A program made the position numbers and the translations under genes. Below are positions 27,101-34,262 of a DNA stretch of 64,000 nt, piece by piece. The stretch comes from Archangiaceae bacterium (GTDB lineage: Bacteria > Myxococcota > Myxococcia > Myxococcales > Myxococcaceae): the NCBI GenBank assembly GCA_016714225.1, contig JADJNS010000001.1, positions 372,001 through 436,000 of the forward strand. Direction: 5' to 3'. The first letter of the stretch is position 1. Every line of letters begins with the position of its first letter. The notes under the pieces are model-generated. The model searched no databases, was not told the DNA's origin, and saw only the letters and a list, made by a program, of their open reading frames with translations.

Positions 27101-27189
27101 GCGACGGGCTGCGCGACGGCGCCTCGATGGACGGGCTGGTTCCCGCCGGGGCTGAGGTCTTGAGCTCGGTCGATGCTTGGCTCGAGTGA
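24124..27189 (+). CDS. Ferredoxin / flavin reductase / membrane polyferredoxin / PhnD-like fusion
   Basis: 1021 aa from ATG 24124. Domains in order: (1) plant-type 2Fe-2S ferredoxin, ~1-85, ligands Cys34, Cys39, Cys42, Cys72. (2) Ferredoxin-NAD(P)+ reductase fold, ~90-320: FAD motif RSYSVAS 135-141, pyridine-nucleotide motif GTGTGLAP 198-205, C-terminal FLCGSPNMV. (3) NapH/NosR/CcoG-type membrane polyferredoxin, ~355-685: TM segments; Cys420/424 in CGWLCP; Cys525/529 in CKLVCE; two 4Fe-4S clusters, Cys557/560/563/567 and Cys588/591/594/598, each closing with CP. (4) TM at ~728-748, then a periplasmic PhnD/SsuA-like solute-binding fold, ~770-1015, with YSGMLVARSE and LRGTRVALG...SLSGYLAP. Electrons would run from NAD(P)H through FAD and Fe-S centres to the membrane. 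The binding domain could sense a ligand or receive electrons. No partner gene is adjacent. The family of the whole protein is not known to me. Confidence 0.87.
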   Translation: MAQVRYENKSFEWASGESLLECLERNGVDVPSSCRSGACHSCLVKVVDGPISPVAQLGLKETWKQQSLCMSCVSTEQADVTVAASDMSVQVKAKVKRKQSLGRDVVRLQLTTDAPFAVRAGQFVNITRPSDGLTRSYSVASLEQDGHVELHVRVVPNGKMSGWVHRELAEGQELSLRGPTGDCFYVDGRPDQPLVLVGTGTGLAPLVGVARDALSRAHRGSITLIHGGRTPEDLYLDLELRRLAKQHPNFRYLPVLSKETNVPGAAHGHVDRVLADQFKSLAGFRAFLCGSPNMVRDTRALIYKLGASLDDILADAFIPAPLPKPKASDAAHPLPVLSSKPFEVKKGVPLMQKVRFGVQAAIFAGFLAQALLFYLASLRPFGSMLPFMAYDSLGHLVVSSTLVVWATLFLAVFIFGRFACGWLCPIGFLQDVGEKVLRALKVQLPKPVRQANVVRYGMAALVLGHFIVMPVLAMPVRVWQFDWLYREPWLLGFPFRAGLFTLDLLLLFTVVGLVLPYFFGPRPYCKLVCETGLLFDFTSRYAFGRVRRNEGFERDTCLSCQRCSNICPQGINVFEEVHLFDRVVSSGCISCMQCVNTCPNETIVYSLRKKAADTGRVVGYLAALQTRAVDLPRYVLTAAFAFAGAWLGFVVLPPSYFHTYAMFSALGGLAGFLVWKGVAVVFAPWLSRWFPETAVSQVEKEKAARLVPLSPEERRTTEGGGSPRTRKLVAAVGACVFVGAWVAVALVSWQVPGRIGTLDELPAQRASGQFFFGVPTETSAEATQKTYSGLRDALGGKVSDDVRVWRGDSYGALAVALEHEKLDAAFLPAAAAHALLRRAPVHVIAQVQVKGSTTYSGMLVARSEVAPTPEGLRGTRVALGQMDSLSGYLAPVWWLERQGVKLQDLGEVVFAANHTHALSLLASGRVEVAATFESAVRGYLEKNPGAKVQVLKRFNKLPNSVLVTRASMGEAEREKVLAAFMSVFADADAEHARDGLRDGASMDGLVPAGAEVLSSVDAWLE

Positions 27190-27194
27190 CGCGG

Positions 27195-27217
27195 CCCTCT
27201 CCCTCGAGGGGAGAGGG
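27195..27217. repeat. CCCTCTCCC-family palindrome (copy 2)
   Basis: CCCTCTCCCTCGAGGGGAGAGG plus GTGAG between the convergent stops at 27189 and 27223. It folds into a strong hairpin and may end transcription from both sides, although there is no T tract. Confidence 0.8.
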
Positions 27218-27222
27218 TGAGG

Positions 27223-27873
27223 TCAGAGGTCGGCCAGGTTCAGCTTGAGCGGGGCGTTCTTGCCGGCGCGCACCGGCACCGAGAGCTTGCGGCGCTTGCC
27301 GTCGTCGCCGACCACGAAGAGCAGGTGGGTGCCCACCGGGAGCTCGGCGTCGAACAGCGGCGTGCGCCCCAGCAGCTTCTTGCCGCGATAGACGTTTGCC
27401 TCGGGGAACGTCACCAGCGTCACGCTGCCGGTGCCGGCCCGCGCGGTCTTCACCTCGGTCTTCGCCGGCGCGCCCGCGTCGGGCTCGGCGACGGGCTGCG
27501 GCGGGGCGAACTGCTCCTGTGGAGGCTCCTCGCCCAGCTCGACCTTCACGTCTTTCACGTGGTGCACCACGCGCCGCACGACCATGTTGGTGTTGCGCAC
27601 CAGCTCGCGGCGCAGCTCGCGCTCGGCGGGAGGCCGGGGGTACTCGACGCTCACCACCACCCACTCGTCGCTGCCCGGGGCCAGGTCGACGCGCAGGTTG
27701 CTGTCGCGACCCAGCTCGGCGCGCAGGGCGCTGGCCGCGTCGATACCCTCGCGAAACCGCTCTCGCTCGGGGTCTTCTGAGGTGAAGCGGTGCACCGCGT
27801 AGGCGACGGCCAGCAGCGCGGCGAGCGCGAAGACGCTGGCCACCAGCCGAATGCCCCAGCGCATCAGCATCAC
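27223..27873 (-). CDS. Membrane-anchored protein with C-terminal PEGA-like domain
   Basis: 216 aa. One N-terminal TM helix (~8-27), a mixed alpha/beta region to ~130 with a VVRRVVHHVKDVKVEL helix, an Ala/Pro linker, then ~65 residues with GSVTLVTFPEANVYRGKKL, GRTPLFDAELPVGTHLLFV, the PEGA-type surface beta domain. Likely periplasmic side. Divergent from the ABC ATPase, whose ATG is 23 bp from this start. Function unknown. Confidence 0.72.
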   Translation of the reverse strand: MMLMRWGIRLVASVFALAALLAVAYAVHRFTSEDPERERFREGIDAASALRAELGRDSNLRVDLAPGSDEWVVVSVEYPRPPAERELRRELVRNTNMVVRRVVHHVKDVKVELGEEPPQEQFAPPQPVAEPDAGAPAKTEVKTARAGTGSVTLVTFPEANVYRGKKLLGRTPLFDAELPVGTHLLFVVGDDGKRRKLSVPVRAGKNAPLKLNLADL

Positions 27874-27895
27874 TTCGCACTATACGACGCATGCC

Positions 27896-28819
27896 ATGCC
27901 CGAAGCCGCGACGGTGCTGAGCTGTACCGGTCTGAAGAAGAGCTTTGCCGACGTGCATGCGGTTCGCGGAGTCGACCTCGAGCTCAAGAAGGGCGAGTGC
28001 TTTGGTCTGCTCGGCCCCAACGGCGCGGGCAAGACCACCACCATCGAGATTCTCGAGGGCCTCACCCCGCTCGACGCCGGCGAGGTGCGCATACTCGGCA
28101 AGCCCCCCGGCGACGCGTCGGTGCGCGAACGCATCGGCATCGCGCTGCAAGAGACCGAGTTGCCCGAGAAGCTCACCGTGCTCGAGTGCGTGCGGCTGTT
28201 TCGCTCGTTCTACTCGCGCGGCCGCGAGGTCGACGCCGTCATTGGCCACCTCGAGCTCGACGAGAAGCGCACCGCGCGCGTGGCGAAGCTCTCGGGCGGT
28301 CAGCGCCAGCGCCTCGCGCTCGCGTGCGCGCTGGTGGGCGACCCCGACCTGCTCTTTCTCGACGAGCCGTCGACCGGGCTCGACCCGCAGGCACGGCTCA
28401 AGGTCTGGGAAATCGTGCTCGCCTTCAAAGCCGCGGGCGGCACGGTGCTGCTCACCACCCATTACATGGAAGAGGCGGCCCGGCTGTGCGACCGCATCGC
28501 CATCGTCGACCACGGCAAGGTCATCGCGCGCGGCTCTCCGCAGGAGCTGGTCGCGTCGCTGGGCGCCGCCCAGGTCATCGAGGTGACCACCGCTCCGCCG
28601 CTTTCCGACGAGGTGCTGAAGGCGCTGCCCAGCGTGGTGCGGGTCAGCCCCAAGGCCGACGCGCGGGTGCTGCACGCCGCCGACGTGGCCGCCGCGCTGC
28701 CCGCGCTGCTCGAGCTGGCGCGGGCGCAGAAGGTTCAGGTGAAGAACGTGACGACGCGAGAGGCGACCCTGGAAGACGTCTTCGTGCACCTCACCGGCTC
28801 GGAGCTGCGCGATGCGTGA
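27896..28819 (+). CDS. ABC transporter ATP-binding protein (ABC-2 exporter)
   Basis: 307 aa from ATG 27896. Walker A GPNGAGKTT, signature LSGGQRQRL, Walker B DLLFLDEPSTGLDP, H-loop TTHYMEEA: a complete nucleotide-binding domain of the CcmA/DrrA class. The C-terminal ~90 residues form the regulatory extension of this class. It pairs with the permease at 28888. Substrate (lipid, drug or polysaccharide) cannot be told. A palindromic repeat sits between the two genes. Confidence 0.93.
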   Translation: MPEAATVLSCTGLKKSFADVHAVRGVDLELKKGECFGLLGPNGAGKTTTIEILEGLTPLDAGEVRILGKPPGDASVRERIGIALQETELPEKLTVLECVRLFRSFYSRGREVDAVIGHLELDEKRTARVAKLSGGQRQRLALACALVGDPDLLFLDEPSTGLDPQARLKVWEIVLAFKAAGGTVLLTTHYMEEAARLCDRIAIVDHGKVIARGSPQELVASLGAAQVIEVTTAPPLSDEVLKALPSVVRVSPKADARVLHAADVAAALPALLELARAQKVQVKNVTTREATLEDVFVHLTGSELRDA

Positions 28820-28840
28820 GGCCACACCGCTGAAGAGCTC

Positions 28841-28882
28841 TCGCCCCCTCACCCCGGCCTTCTCCCGCGAGGGGAGAGGGGG
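28841..28882. repeat. CCCTCTCCC-family palindrome (copy 3) carrying the permease ribosome site
   Basis: A degenerate copy (GCCCCCTCACCCCGGCC, TTCTCCCGCGAGGGGAGAGG) lies between ATPase and permease genes. Its right arm GGGGAGAGGGGG is the only Shine-Dalgarno-like sequence before ATG 28888, so the repeat appears to supply translation initiation for the permease. Confidence 0.7.
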
Positions 28883-28887
28883 TGTTC

Positions 28888-29913
28888 ATGCGTAGCTCTC
28901 CGCTGCTCGAGCTGACCCGCATGCGAATGGTGACGTTCCTTCGCGACCCGGGCGCGCTGTTCTGGGTGTTCGGCTTTCCCCTGGTGCTGGCTTTCGTGCT
29001 CGGCCTCGCCTTTCGCAATCGGCCGCCCGACCCGATTCACGTGGTGGTGGTGGCGAACGCGCCGCTCGCCCAGGCGCTGAAGGGCGACGGCACGCTGAAC
29101 ATCGAAGAAGCCGCCCTCGACGACGCGCGGTGGAGGCTGCGGCGCGCGCAGGTCGACGTGCTGGTGCAGTCTGACGGCGCGAGCATCACCTACCGCTACG
29201 ACGAGACGCGCCCCGAGGGCCGGGTGGCGCGGCTGGCGGTCGAGCGGGCCATCGAGCGCTCGAACGGCCGAGTCGACACGCTGCGCGCCACCGACGAGAA
29301 GGTGAGCGAGCCGGGTTCGCGGTACATCGACTTCCTGGTGCCGGGCCTCATCGGCATGAACCTGATGGGCAGCTCGCTGTGGGCCATCGCCTACGGCATC
29401 GTCGACGCACGCAAGAAGAAGCTGCTCAAGCGGCTCGCGGCCACGCCGATGAAGCGCAGCGACTACCTGCTCTCGATTCTGCTCTCGCGCGTCGTGTTTC
29501 TGGTGTTCGAGACGGTGGTGCTGATCGCCATCGGCTGGCTCGCCTTCGGGGTCGCGGTGCAGGGCAGCTTCGCCGCCGTCGGCCTGCTGGCGCTGCTGGG
29601 CGGCCTGGCGTTCGCAGGCATCGCGCTGCTCATCGGCGCGCTCGCCACCAGCACCGAGACCGCGGGCGGCCTGATGAACCTGGTGATGATGCCGATGTAC
29701 CTCTTGAGCGGAGCGTTCTTCTCGTCGAAGCACTTTCCCGACGTGCTGCAGCCGTTCATCAAGGCGCTGCCGCTCACCGCGCTCAACGACTCGCTGCGCG
29801 CGGTCATCAACGAGGCGGCGCCGCTGTCATCGCAGTGGGCACAGGTGGCGGTGCTGCTGGCGTGGGGCCTGTTGCCGTTCTTCGTCGCGCTGCGCGTCTT
29901 CCGCTGGCAGTGA
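28888..29913 (+). CDS. ABC-2 type permease
   Basis: 341 aa from ATG 28888 (GTG 28882 also possible). TM1 at ~20-40, a ~130-residue periplasmic loop, then five TM segments in the C-terminal half with the MSGAFF-like element LLSGAFFSSKHFP typical of DrrB/YadH permeases. Forms an exporter with the ATPase immediately upstream; one half-permease, so a homodimer is expected. Confidence 0.9.
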   Translation: MRSSPLLELTRMRMVTFLRDPGALFWVFGFPLVLAFVLGLAFRNRPPDPIHVVVVANAPLAQALKGDGTLNIEEAALDDARWRLRRAQVDVLVQSDGASITYRYDETRPEGRVARLAVERAIERSNGRVDTLRATDEKVSEPGSRYIDFLVPGLIGMNLMGSSLWAIAYGIVDARKKKLLKRLAATPMKRSDYLLSILLSRVVFLVFETVVLIAIGWLAFGVAVQGSFAAVGLLALLGGLAFAGIALLIGALATSTETAGGLMNLVMMPMYLLSGAFFSSKHFPDVLQPFIKALPLTALNDSLRAVINEAAPLSSQWAQVAVLLAWGLLPFFVALRVFRWQ

Positions 29914-30105
29914 AGAGCGCCGCTGTAGGCATGAAACCCACTTAGATTACAGGGCGTTAGCCAAGCGTTTTGACACGTGTGGGTGCTGCGAAATCGCGGC
30001 CCTGCGGTCGCGCGCGACATTTCCGGGGGGTGCCGTCTGGCTCGCGCAGAACGCAATTTTGCAGCGTTGTTTTACCTACATGTCGCCTTTTCCCCTGGAG
30101 GCCCG

Positions 30106-31662
30106 ATGTTTCGCTCCCTCATCGTTTCCAGCCTGGCCGTCGCGCTCTCCCTCAGCGCGTGCGGCGATGGGCTCATCAACTCTGACGTCGGCGACATCGA
30201 CGACGGCCCCGACGAAGTCGCAGGTCACTCGGTCGGCGTCGACGACACCAGCGCGAGCGCCGCGTCGGCGCTCACCGTCTGTGCCGCCGGGCCGACGGTC
30301 GAGGGCATCGACGTGTCGAAGTACCAGGGCAACATCAACTGGGCGGCGGTGGCGGCGAGCGGCAAGGCGTTCGCCATCACCAAGCTCTCGCAGGGCAGCA
30401 GCCTCGACCCGACCTTCGTGCAGAACTGGAACGGCATCAAAGCGGCGGGGATGATTCGCGGCGCGTACCAGTGGTTCCTGCCGAACGCCGACCCCATCGC
30501 GCAGGCCGACCTGGCGGTGCACGTGCTCGGGCGCCTGGGCCCCGGCGACCTGCCGCTGATGGCCGACGTCGAGGCGAGCGCGCCGTACCCGTCGCCTTCG
30601 GTCTACGCGCAGCGGCTGCGCACCTGGGTCGACCGCGTCACCGCGGGCACCGGCAAGAAGCCCATCATCTACACCGGCTACTACTACTGGGCCTCGGCGC
30701 TGGGGAACAACGCCAGCTTCCGCGACCTGCCGCTGGCGCACGCGCAGTACACGCTCGCGGCGTGCCCCCGCATTCCCGACGCGTGGTCGCGGTGGACCAT
30801 CTGGCAGTACCGCGGCGGCGGAGTCGCCGGCATTCCCGACGGGCGCAGCCCGGGCGTGAGCGGCGCGGTCGACCAAGACCGGTTCAACGGCACGCTCGCC
30901 GACCTCAAGGCGTTCGCCGGCGTGAGCTCGGCCCCGCCGCCCACTGCGCCCGGCTGCGGAGCGCTGGCCTCGGGCACCCAGCTGCTGCCCGGCCAAGCCC
31001 TCAACTCGTGCAACGGCGCCGCCACGCTCGCGCACCAGGGCGACGGCAACGTGGTGCTCTACGACAACCTGCGCCACGTGGCGCTGTGGAGCACCCAGAC
31101 CAGCGGCCAGGGCACCTCGACCTTCGCGATGCAGGGCGACGGCAACCTGGTGCTCTACGGCAACGGCGCGCTGTGGAACAGCGGCACCAGCGGGCACTCC
31201 GGTGCGATTCTGTGGATGCAAGACGATGGGAACCTGGTGGTGTACGGCGCGGGGTTCGCGCCGCTGTGGTGGACGGGGACGCGGGTGCAGGCTCCCGCGC
31301 CGCCGCCGCCGCCTCCTCCTCCCGCGCCGGCCTGCGGCGGGTTGGGGGTCGACGCGCAGCTCAAGCGCGGTGAGCAGGTCGTCTCGTGCAACGGCCGCTT
31401 CGTGTTCGCGCACCAGGGCGACGGCAATGTGGTGCTCTACGACCGCGGCGTCGCCATCTGGCACACGCACACCAACGGGCGCGCGACCACCACCCTGGCG
31501 ATGCAGAGCGATGGCAACCTGGTGCTCTACAACGGCGGCGCTGCCGTCTGGCACACGCACACCAATGGCTTCGACGGCGCGTCGCTCGCGGTGCAAGACG
31601 ACGGCAACCTCGTCATCTACCAGGGCAACCTGGTTCGCTGGGCGAGCGGCACGGCGCGCTGA
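30106..31662 (+). CDS. GH25 muramidase lipoprotein with two mannose-binding B-lectin domains
   Basis: 518 aa from ATG 30106, preceded by GGAGG. Lipobox LSAC (Cys19). GH25 lysozyme domain ~64-270: GIDVSKYQGNINW with catalytic-site Asp69, central MADVEAS and the closing VDQDRFNG. Two bulb-type lectin domains (~290-395 and ~415-518), joined by a short Pro stretch, each carry three intact QxDxNxVxY sugar sites (six in all, e.g. QGDGNVVLY, QDDGNLVIY). GH25 cuts the beta-1,4 bond of peptidoglycan, and monocot-type lectins of this kind bind mannose and occur in LlpA bacteriocins. A surface-displayed, prey-directed lysin is a reasonable inference for a predator. A TTGACA lies at 29970 but no clear -10 follows. 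Confidence 0.92.
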   Translation: MFRSLIVSSLAVALSLSACGDGLINSDVGDIDDGPDEVAGHSVGVDDTSASAASALTVCAAGPTVEGIDVSKYQGNINWAAVAASGKAFAITKLSQGSSLDPTFVQNWNGIKAAGMIRGAYQWFLPNADPIAQADLAVHVLGRLGPGDLPLMADVEASAPYPSPSVYAQRLRTWVDRVTAGTGKKPIIYTGYYYWASALGNNASFRDLPLAHAQYTLAACPRIPDAWSRWTIWQYRGGGVAGIPDGRSPGVSGAVDQDRFNGTLADLKAFAGVSSAPPPTAPGCGALASGTQLLPGQALNSCNGAATLAHQGDGNVVLYDNLRHVALWSTQTSGQGTSTFAMQGDGNLVLYGNGALWNSGTSGHSGAILWMQDDGNLVVYGAGFAPLWWTGTRVQAPAPPPPPPPPAPACGGLGVDAQLKRGEQVVSCNGRFVFAHQGDGNVVLYDRGVAIWHTHTNGRATTTLAMQSDGNLVLYNGGAAVWHTHTNGFDGASLAVQDDGNLVIYQGNLVRWASGTAR

Positions 31663-31713
31663 TTTCGGCGAGCAGCCAGACCGGGGAGTAACGAGACCGG
31701 GGAGCAACGAGAC

Positions 31714-31878
31714 CGGGCAGGGTGAGCTGCGTCGAACCCTGCCGTCGCTCGCCGAAGGCTGAGCCGCAGATACTCCATCGTACTGGGGCGCTCGCAGTTG
31801 TTGCTTGAAGCCCGGAGTATGGGTCGCCTCGCGTTTCAGCGGGGTGGCACCCTTCGACTTCGCTCAGGGTGAGCGCTA
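31714..31878 (-). repeat. Dispersed intergenic repeat, copy B
   Basis: Reverse complement aligns to copy A: CACCCTGAGCGAAGTCGAAG, GCTTCAAGCA, CCCCAGTACGATGGAGTAT, CTCAGCCTTCGGCGAGCG and GGTTCGACGCAGCTCACCCTG. It lies between the lysozyme gene and the next + strand gene. A short direct repeat (GACCGGGGAG(T/C)AACGA, twice) borders it at 31679-31710. Confidence 0.85.
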
Positions 31879-31888
31879 AGGCGCGCCG

Positions 31889-32704
31889 ATGGGCTGGGTG
31901 GTCGCGTTGGTGCTGGCGCAGTCATTCGCCGACTTCGAGGCGGTGACGGCCGACCCCGATGCGCCGGTGGCCGAGGCCGGGTGGCAGTCGTCGCTGCGGG
32001 CGAAGGCGGGCCTGCGCGTGCCGTTCTTCGAGCTGGGCTCGGGGCCGTGGGGCTACCTGCGCCTGCCGTCGTTCATCGAGCTGCACAACGCGCCGGGCAA
32101 CACCTCGGTGGTGCCGTATCAGTACCTGCGCGCGCGCATTCAGCTCGAAGGGGGCGCGGTGTTTCAGCTCGGCCGCGCTTTCGCGCTGGTCACTGCGCTG
32201 CGGCTCGAGCACGAGAGCGACCACCCGGTGGCGGCCGACACCTGGCACGACGACAACGAATATGGCTTCGTGGCGATGAACAGCTTCGCCGCGCTCGGCA
32301 CGCTGCGCTGGCAGCGCGACGCCGACGCAGTGACGCTGGGCCTCGCGGCGCGGGTGCACGTGGTGACCTGCACCCGCGACCCCGACCGCTGCGGCGAAGG
32401 CCACGGGTGGAGGGGCGAGGCCACCTACGAGGGCACCGCGTCGCTCGCCTGGCAGCACCTCTTGCTCACCCGTGCCAACTGGGGTCTCGACGTGTTCGCG
32501 GCGGTGTTCGGCGCGTACACCGCACCGACCGCGCTGGTCGTCGAAGAGCGGCGCTTCACCGCGAAGGGCGGCGTGGGCCTGAGCCGCGCGAAGCTCGGCT
32601 GGCTCTACCTCTACGTCAGCGCGTGGGTCGGCAACGAGATGGGCTACCGGCGCTACCGTCAGGACATCACCCAGGGCGGCTTCGGCTTCGGCTGGTCGTA
32701 CTGA
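31889..32704 (+). CDS. Outer-membrane barrel-like protein, hypothetical
   Basis: 271 aa. A short signal peptide (MGWVVALVLAQS) and then alternating amphipathic strands to a C-terminal FGFGWSY. HESDHPVA and DNEYGFVAM resemble the DUF1207/outer-membrane porin style with an EHxSxH-like element, but I do not claim the family. A CTRDPDRC pair may be a disulfide in a loop. Stands alone after a repeat. Confidence 0.65.
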   Translation: MGWVVALVLAQSFADFEAVTADPDAPVAEAGWQSSLRAKAGLRVPFFELGSGPWGYLRLPSFIELHNAPGNTSVVPYQYLRARIQLEGGAVFQLGRAFALVTALRLEHESDHPVAADTWHDDNEYGFVAMNSFAALGTLRWQRDADAVTLGLAARVHVVTCTRDPDRCGEGHGWRGEATYEGTASLAWQHLLLTRANWGLDVFAAVFGAYTAPTALVVEERRFTAKGGVGLSRAKLGWLYLYVSAWVGNEMGYRRYRQDITQGGFGFGWSY

Positions 32705-32711
32705 TTGCCGA

Positions 32712-33851
32712 CTACAGCCCGTCAAGCAGCTTCATGCGGTCTTTGAGCCGCAGCACCCGGTGGCAGGCGGCGTCGAGCTTCTCCATCGCGACCGGGTCGC
32801 GCTCGGCCAGGCGGGTCAGCACGCCGATGTAATCGAGGCCCTTGTCCCAGTCGGGCGGGGCGGTGGTGAGCAAGAGGTCGTTGCCGGCGAGAAACGACTC
32901 TTCGAGCACCTGCTCGCTGGTGCCGCCGATGGCGTCGGCGAGCAGCTTGATGGAGATGTCGTCGGTGACCGCCAACCACTCGTGCGCGTGGGTCTTCTCG
33001 ACCAGCGCCGAGGTGACGATGGCCGGCCGCGGGCCGTAGGCCGAGTAGATGACGTTGGCCAGCATCACGCCGCCCAGCACCTCGTGCGCGCGCTCGAACG
33101 GGGCGATGTGCTTCTTCACCTCGGCCTCTTTCCACTCGGCGGTGACCAGCGCGTGGTCGGAGTCGCCGCTGAGCGAGCCGTAGCCGGGGTAGTGCTTGCC
33201 GATGGGCACCACGCCCGCTTCCAGCAGCCCGCGCGAGTACGCGGTGGCCTTGGCCACCACCACCTCGGGGTCGCCGCCGAAGCTGCGGCGGTTGTCGGCC
33301 ATGTGCCCGCTCTCGGCCATGTCGAACACCGGCGCGAGGTTCAGGTTGAGCCCGATTGCGCGCATCGCCTCGCCCACCTTCTTGCCCCACGCCATCACCT
33401 CGGCGTCATCGAGCGTGGCGAGCTCGCGCGCGGTGGGCATCTCGCGCAGCGCCTTGAGCGACTTGAGGCGATTGGTGGGGCCGCCCTCCATGTCGACCGC
33501 GAAGAACGGGGGCACCTTCGCGCGCGCCAGCGAGCTCGAGATGCGCTGTTTCGCGGCGGCGACGTTCTTGAGCGAGGCGCCCACGAACAGTACGCCGCCC
33601 ACCTCGACCGGCGTCGACTTGCCGATTTGCGGGTACGCCAGCACCAGCTGGGCGGCCTTCTCGCGGGTGCTCAAAGAGTCGAAGACGCGCTGTACCCGCG
33701 CCTCGTCGACCTTACGGCCGAGGGGCCTGCGGGCCGTCGGCTTGGACACGAACGGGGTGCCGCCGTCGGCCGTGATCGGCCCGGCGTCGACCTGGGAGAG
33801 CAGGAGAAAGAGGAGGAGCGTCACGAGAGAAGCCGGCGCAGCATGCCACAT
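32712..33851 (-). CDS. Glycoside hydrolase family 3 (NagZ-like beta-N-acetylhexosaminidase), exported
   Basis: 379 aa. Signal peptide (~1-23) unlike cytoplasmic NagZ. The TIM barrel carries FFAVDMEGGPTNRL, LNLAPVFDMAE and the loop GKHYPGYGSLSGDSDH, which bears the His-Asp general acid pair of NagZ enzymes; the nucleophile Asp lies in VTDDI. Single-domain GH3, so it most likely removes GlcNAc from muropeptides or chitooligosaccharides outside the cytoplasm. Convergent with the barrel protein by 7 bp. Confidence 0.88.
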   Translation of the reverse strand: MWHAAPASLVTLLLFLLLSQVDAGPITADGGTPFVSKPTARRPLGRKVDEARVQRVFDSLSTREKAAQLVLAYPQIGKSTPVEVGGVLFVGASLKNVAAAKQRISSSLARAKVPPFFAVDMEGGPTNRLKSLKALREMPTARELATLDDAEVMAWGKKVGEAMRAIGLNLNLAPVFDMAESGHMADNRRSFGGDPEVVVAKATAYSRGLLEAGVVPIGKHYPGYGSLSGDSDHALVTAEWKEAEVKKHIAPFERAHEVLGGVMLANVIYSAYGPRPAIVTSALVEKTHAHEWLAVTDDISIKLLADAIGGTSEQVLEESFLAGNDLLLTTAPPDWDKGLDYIGVLTRLAERDPVAMEKLDAACHRVLRLKDRMKLLDGL

Positions 33852-33938
33852 CTACCTAATTCGACAGGGTTTTCGCCGCGGTCGAGCAAACGTCAAAGGT
33901 GTAGGCAACTCGTCTTCTCAGGTTTGGATAACTCCACC

Positions 33939-34196
33939 ATGGCTGGCGCTCCCCGCATACCTCCGACTCGGTCCAATTCACCCGCCCCCGCCCCGGCTCC
34001 GTCTCGCGGCCAGCAGGTCGCCACCGGCGTTGCGACAGCCGCCGCCGGCAGCGCGTATCAGAGCCAGGCCGCCGGCTCCGAGAGCAGCGGCGACGCGACC
34101 AAGGACATGATTTTCGCGTACATCTGGTCCCAGCTGAAGAAGATGATGGAAGAGGCGGGTCAGAAGCTCCAGGAAGCGATGAAGAAGAAGGGCTGA
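33939..34196 (+). CDS. Small hypothetical protein
   Basis: 85 aa from ATG 33939. Pro/Ala/Ser-rich, Gln-rich first half, then a likely helix DMIFAYIWSQLKKMMEEAGQ with hydrophobic and basic faces, ending KKKG. No signal peptide. It has its own terminator (34223), which supports it as a real, possibly abundant, transcript. No family recognised. Confidence 0.65.
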   Translation: MAGAPRIPPTRSNSPAPAPAPSRGQQVATGVATAAAGSAYQSQAAGSESSGDATKDMIFAYIWSQLKKMMEEAGQKLQEAMKKKG

Positions 34197-34222
34197 AGCC
34201 CCTTCACCTCGCTGAAGTTCTC

Positions 34223-34262
34223 TCGCCGGCTGCGCTCCCTAGCTCAGCCGGCGATTTCTTTT
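34223..34262 (+). terminator. Rho-independent terminator inside the convergent gene's end
   Basis: A perfect 10-bp stem (TCGCCGGCTG, 34223-34232; CAGCCGGCGA, 34245-34254) with a 12-base loop, followed by TTTCTTTT. It starts 27 bp after the stop of the small + gene, and its 3' arm plus T tract also encode the last residues (KRNRRL) of the convergent MYXO-CTERM protein. Confidence 0.9.

Noticed and set aside
29914..30105. Sigma-70 promoter upstream of the GH25 gene
   Set aside because: TTGACA at 29970 is present, but no -10 hexamer follows at a suitable distance, so I did not annotate it.
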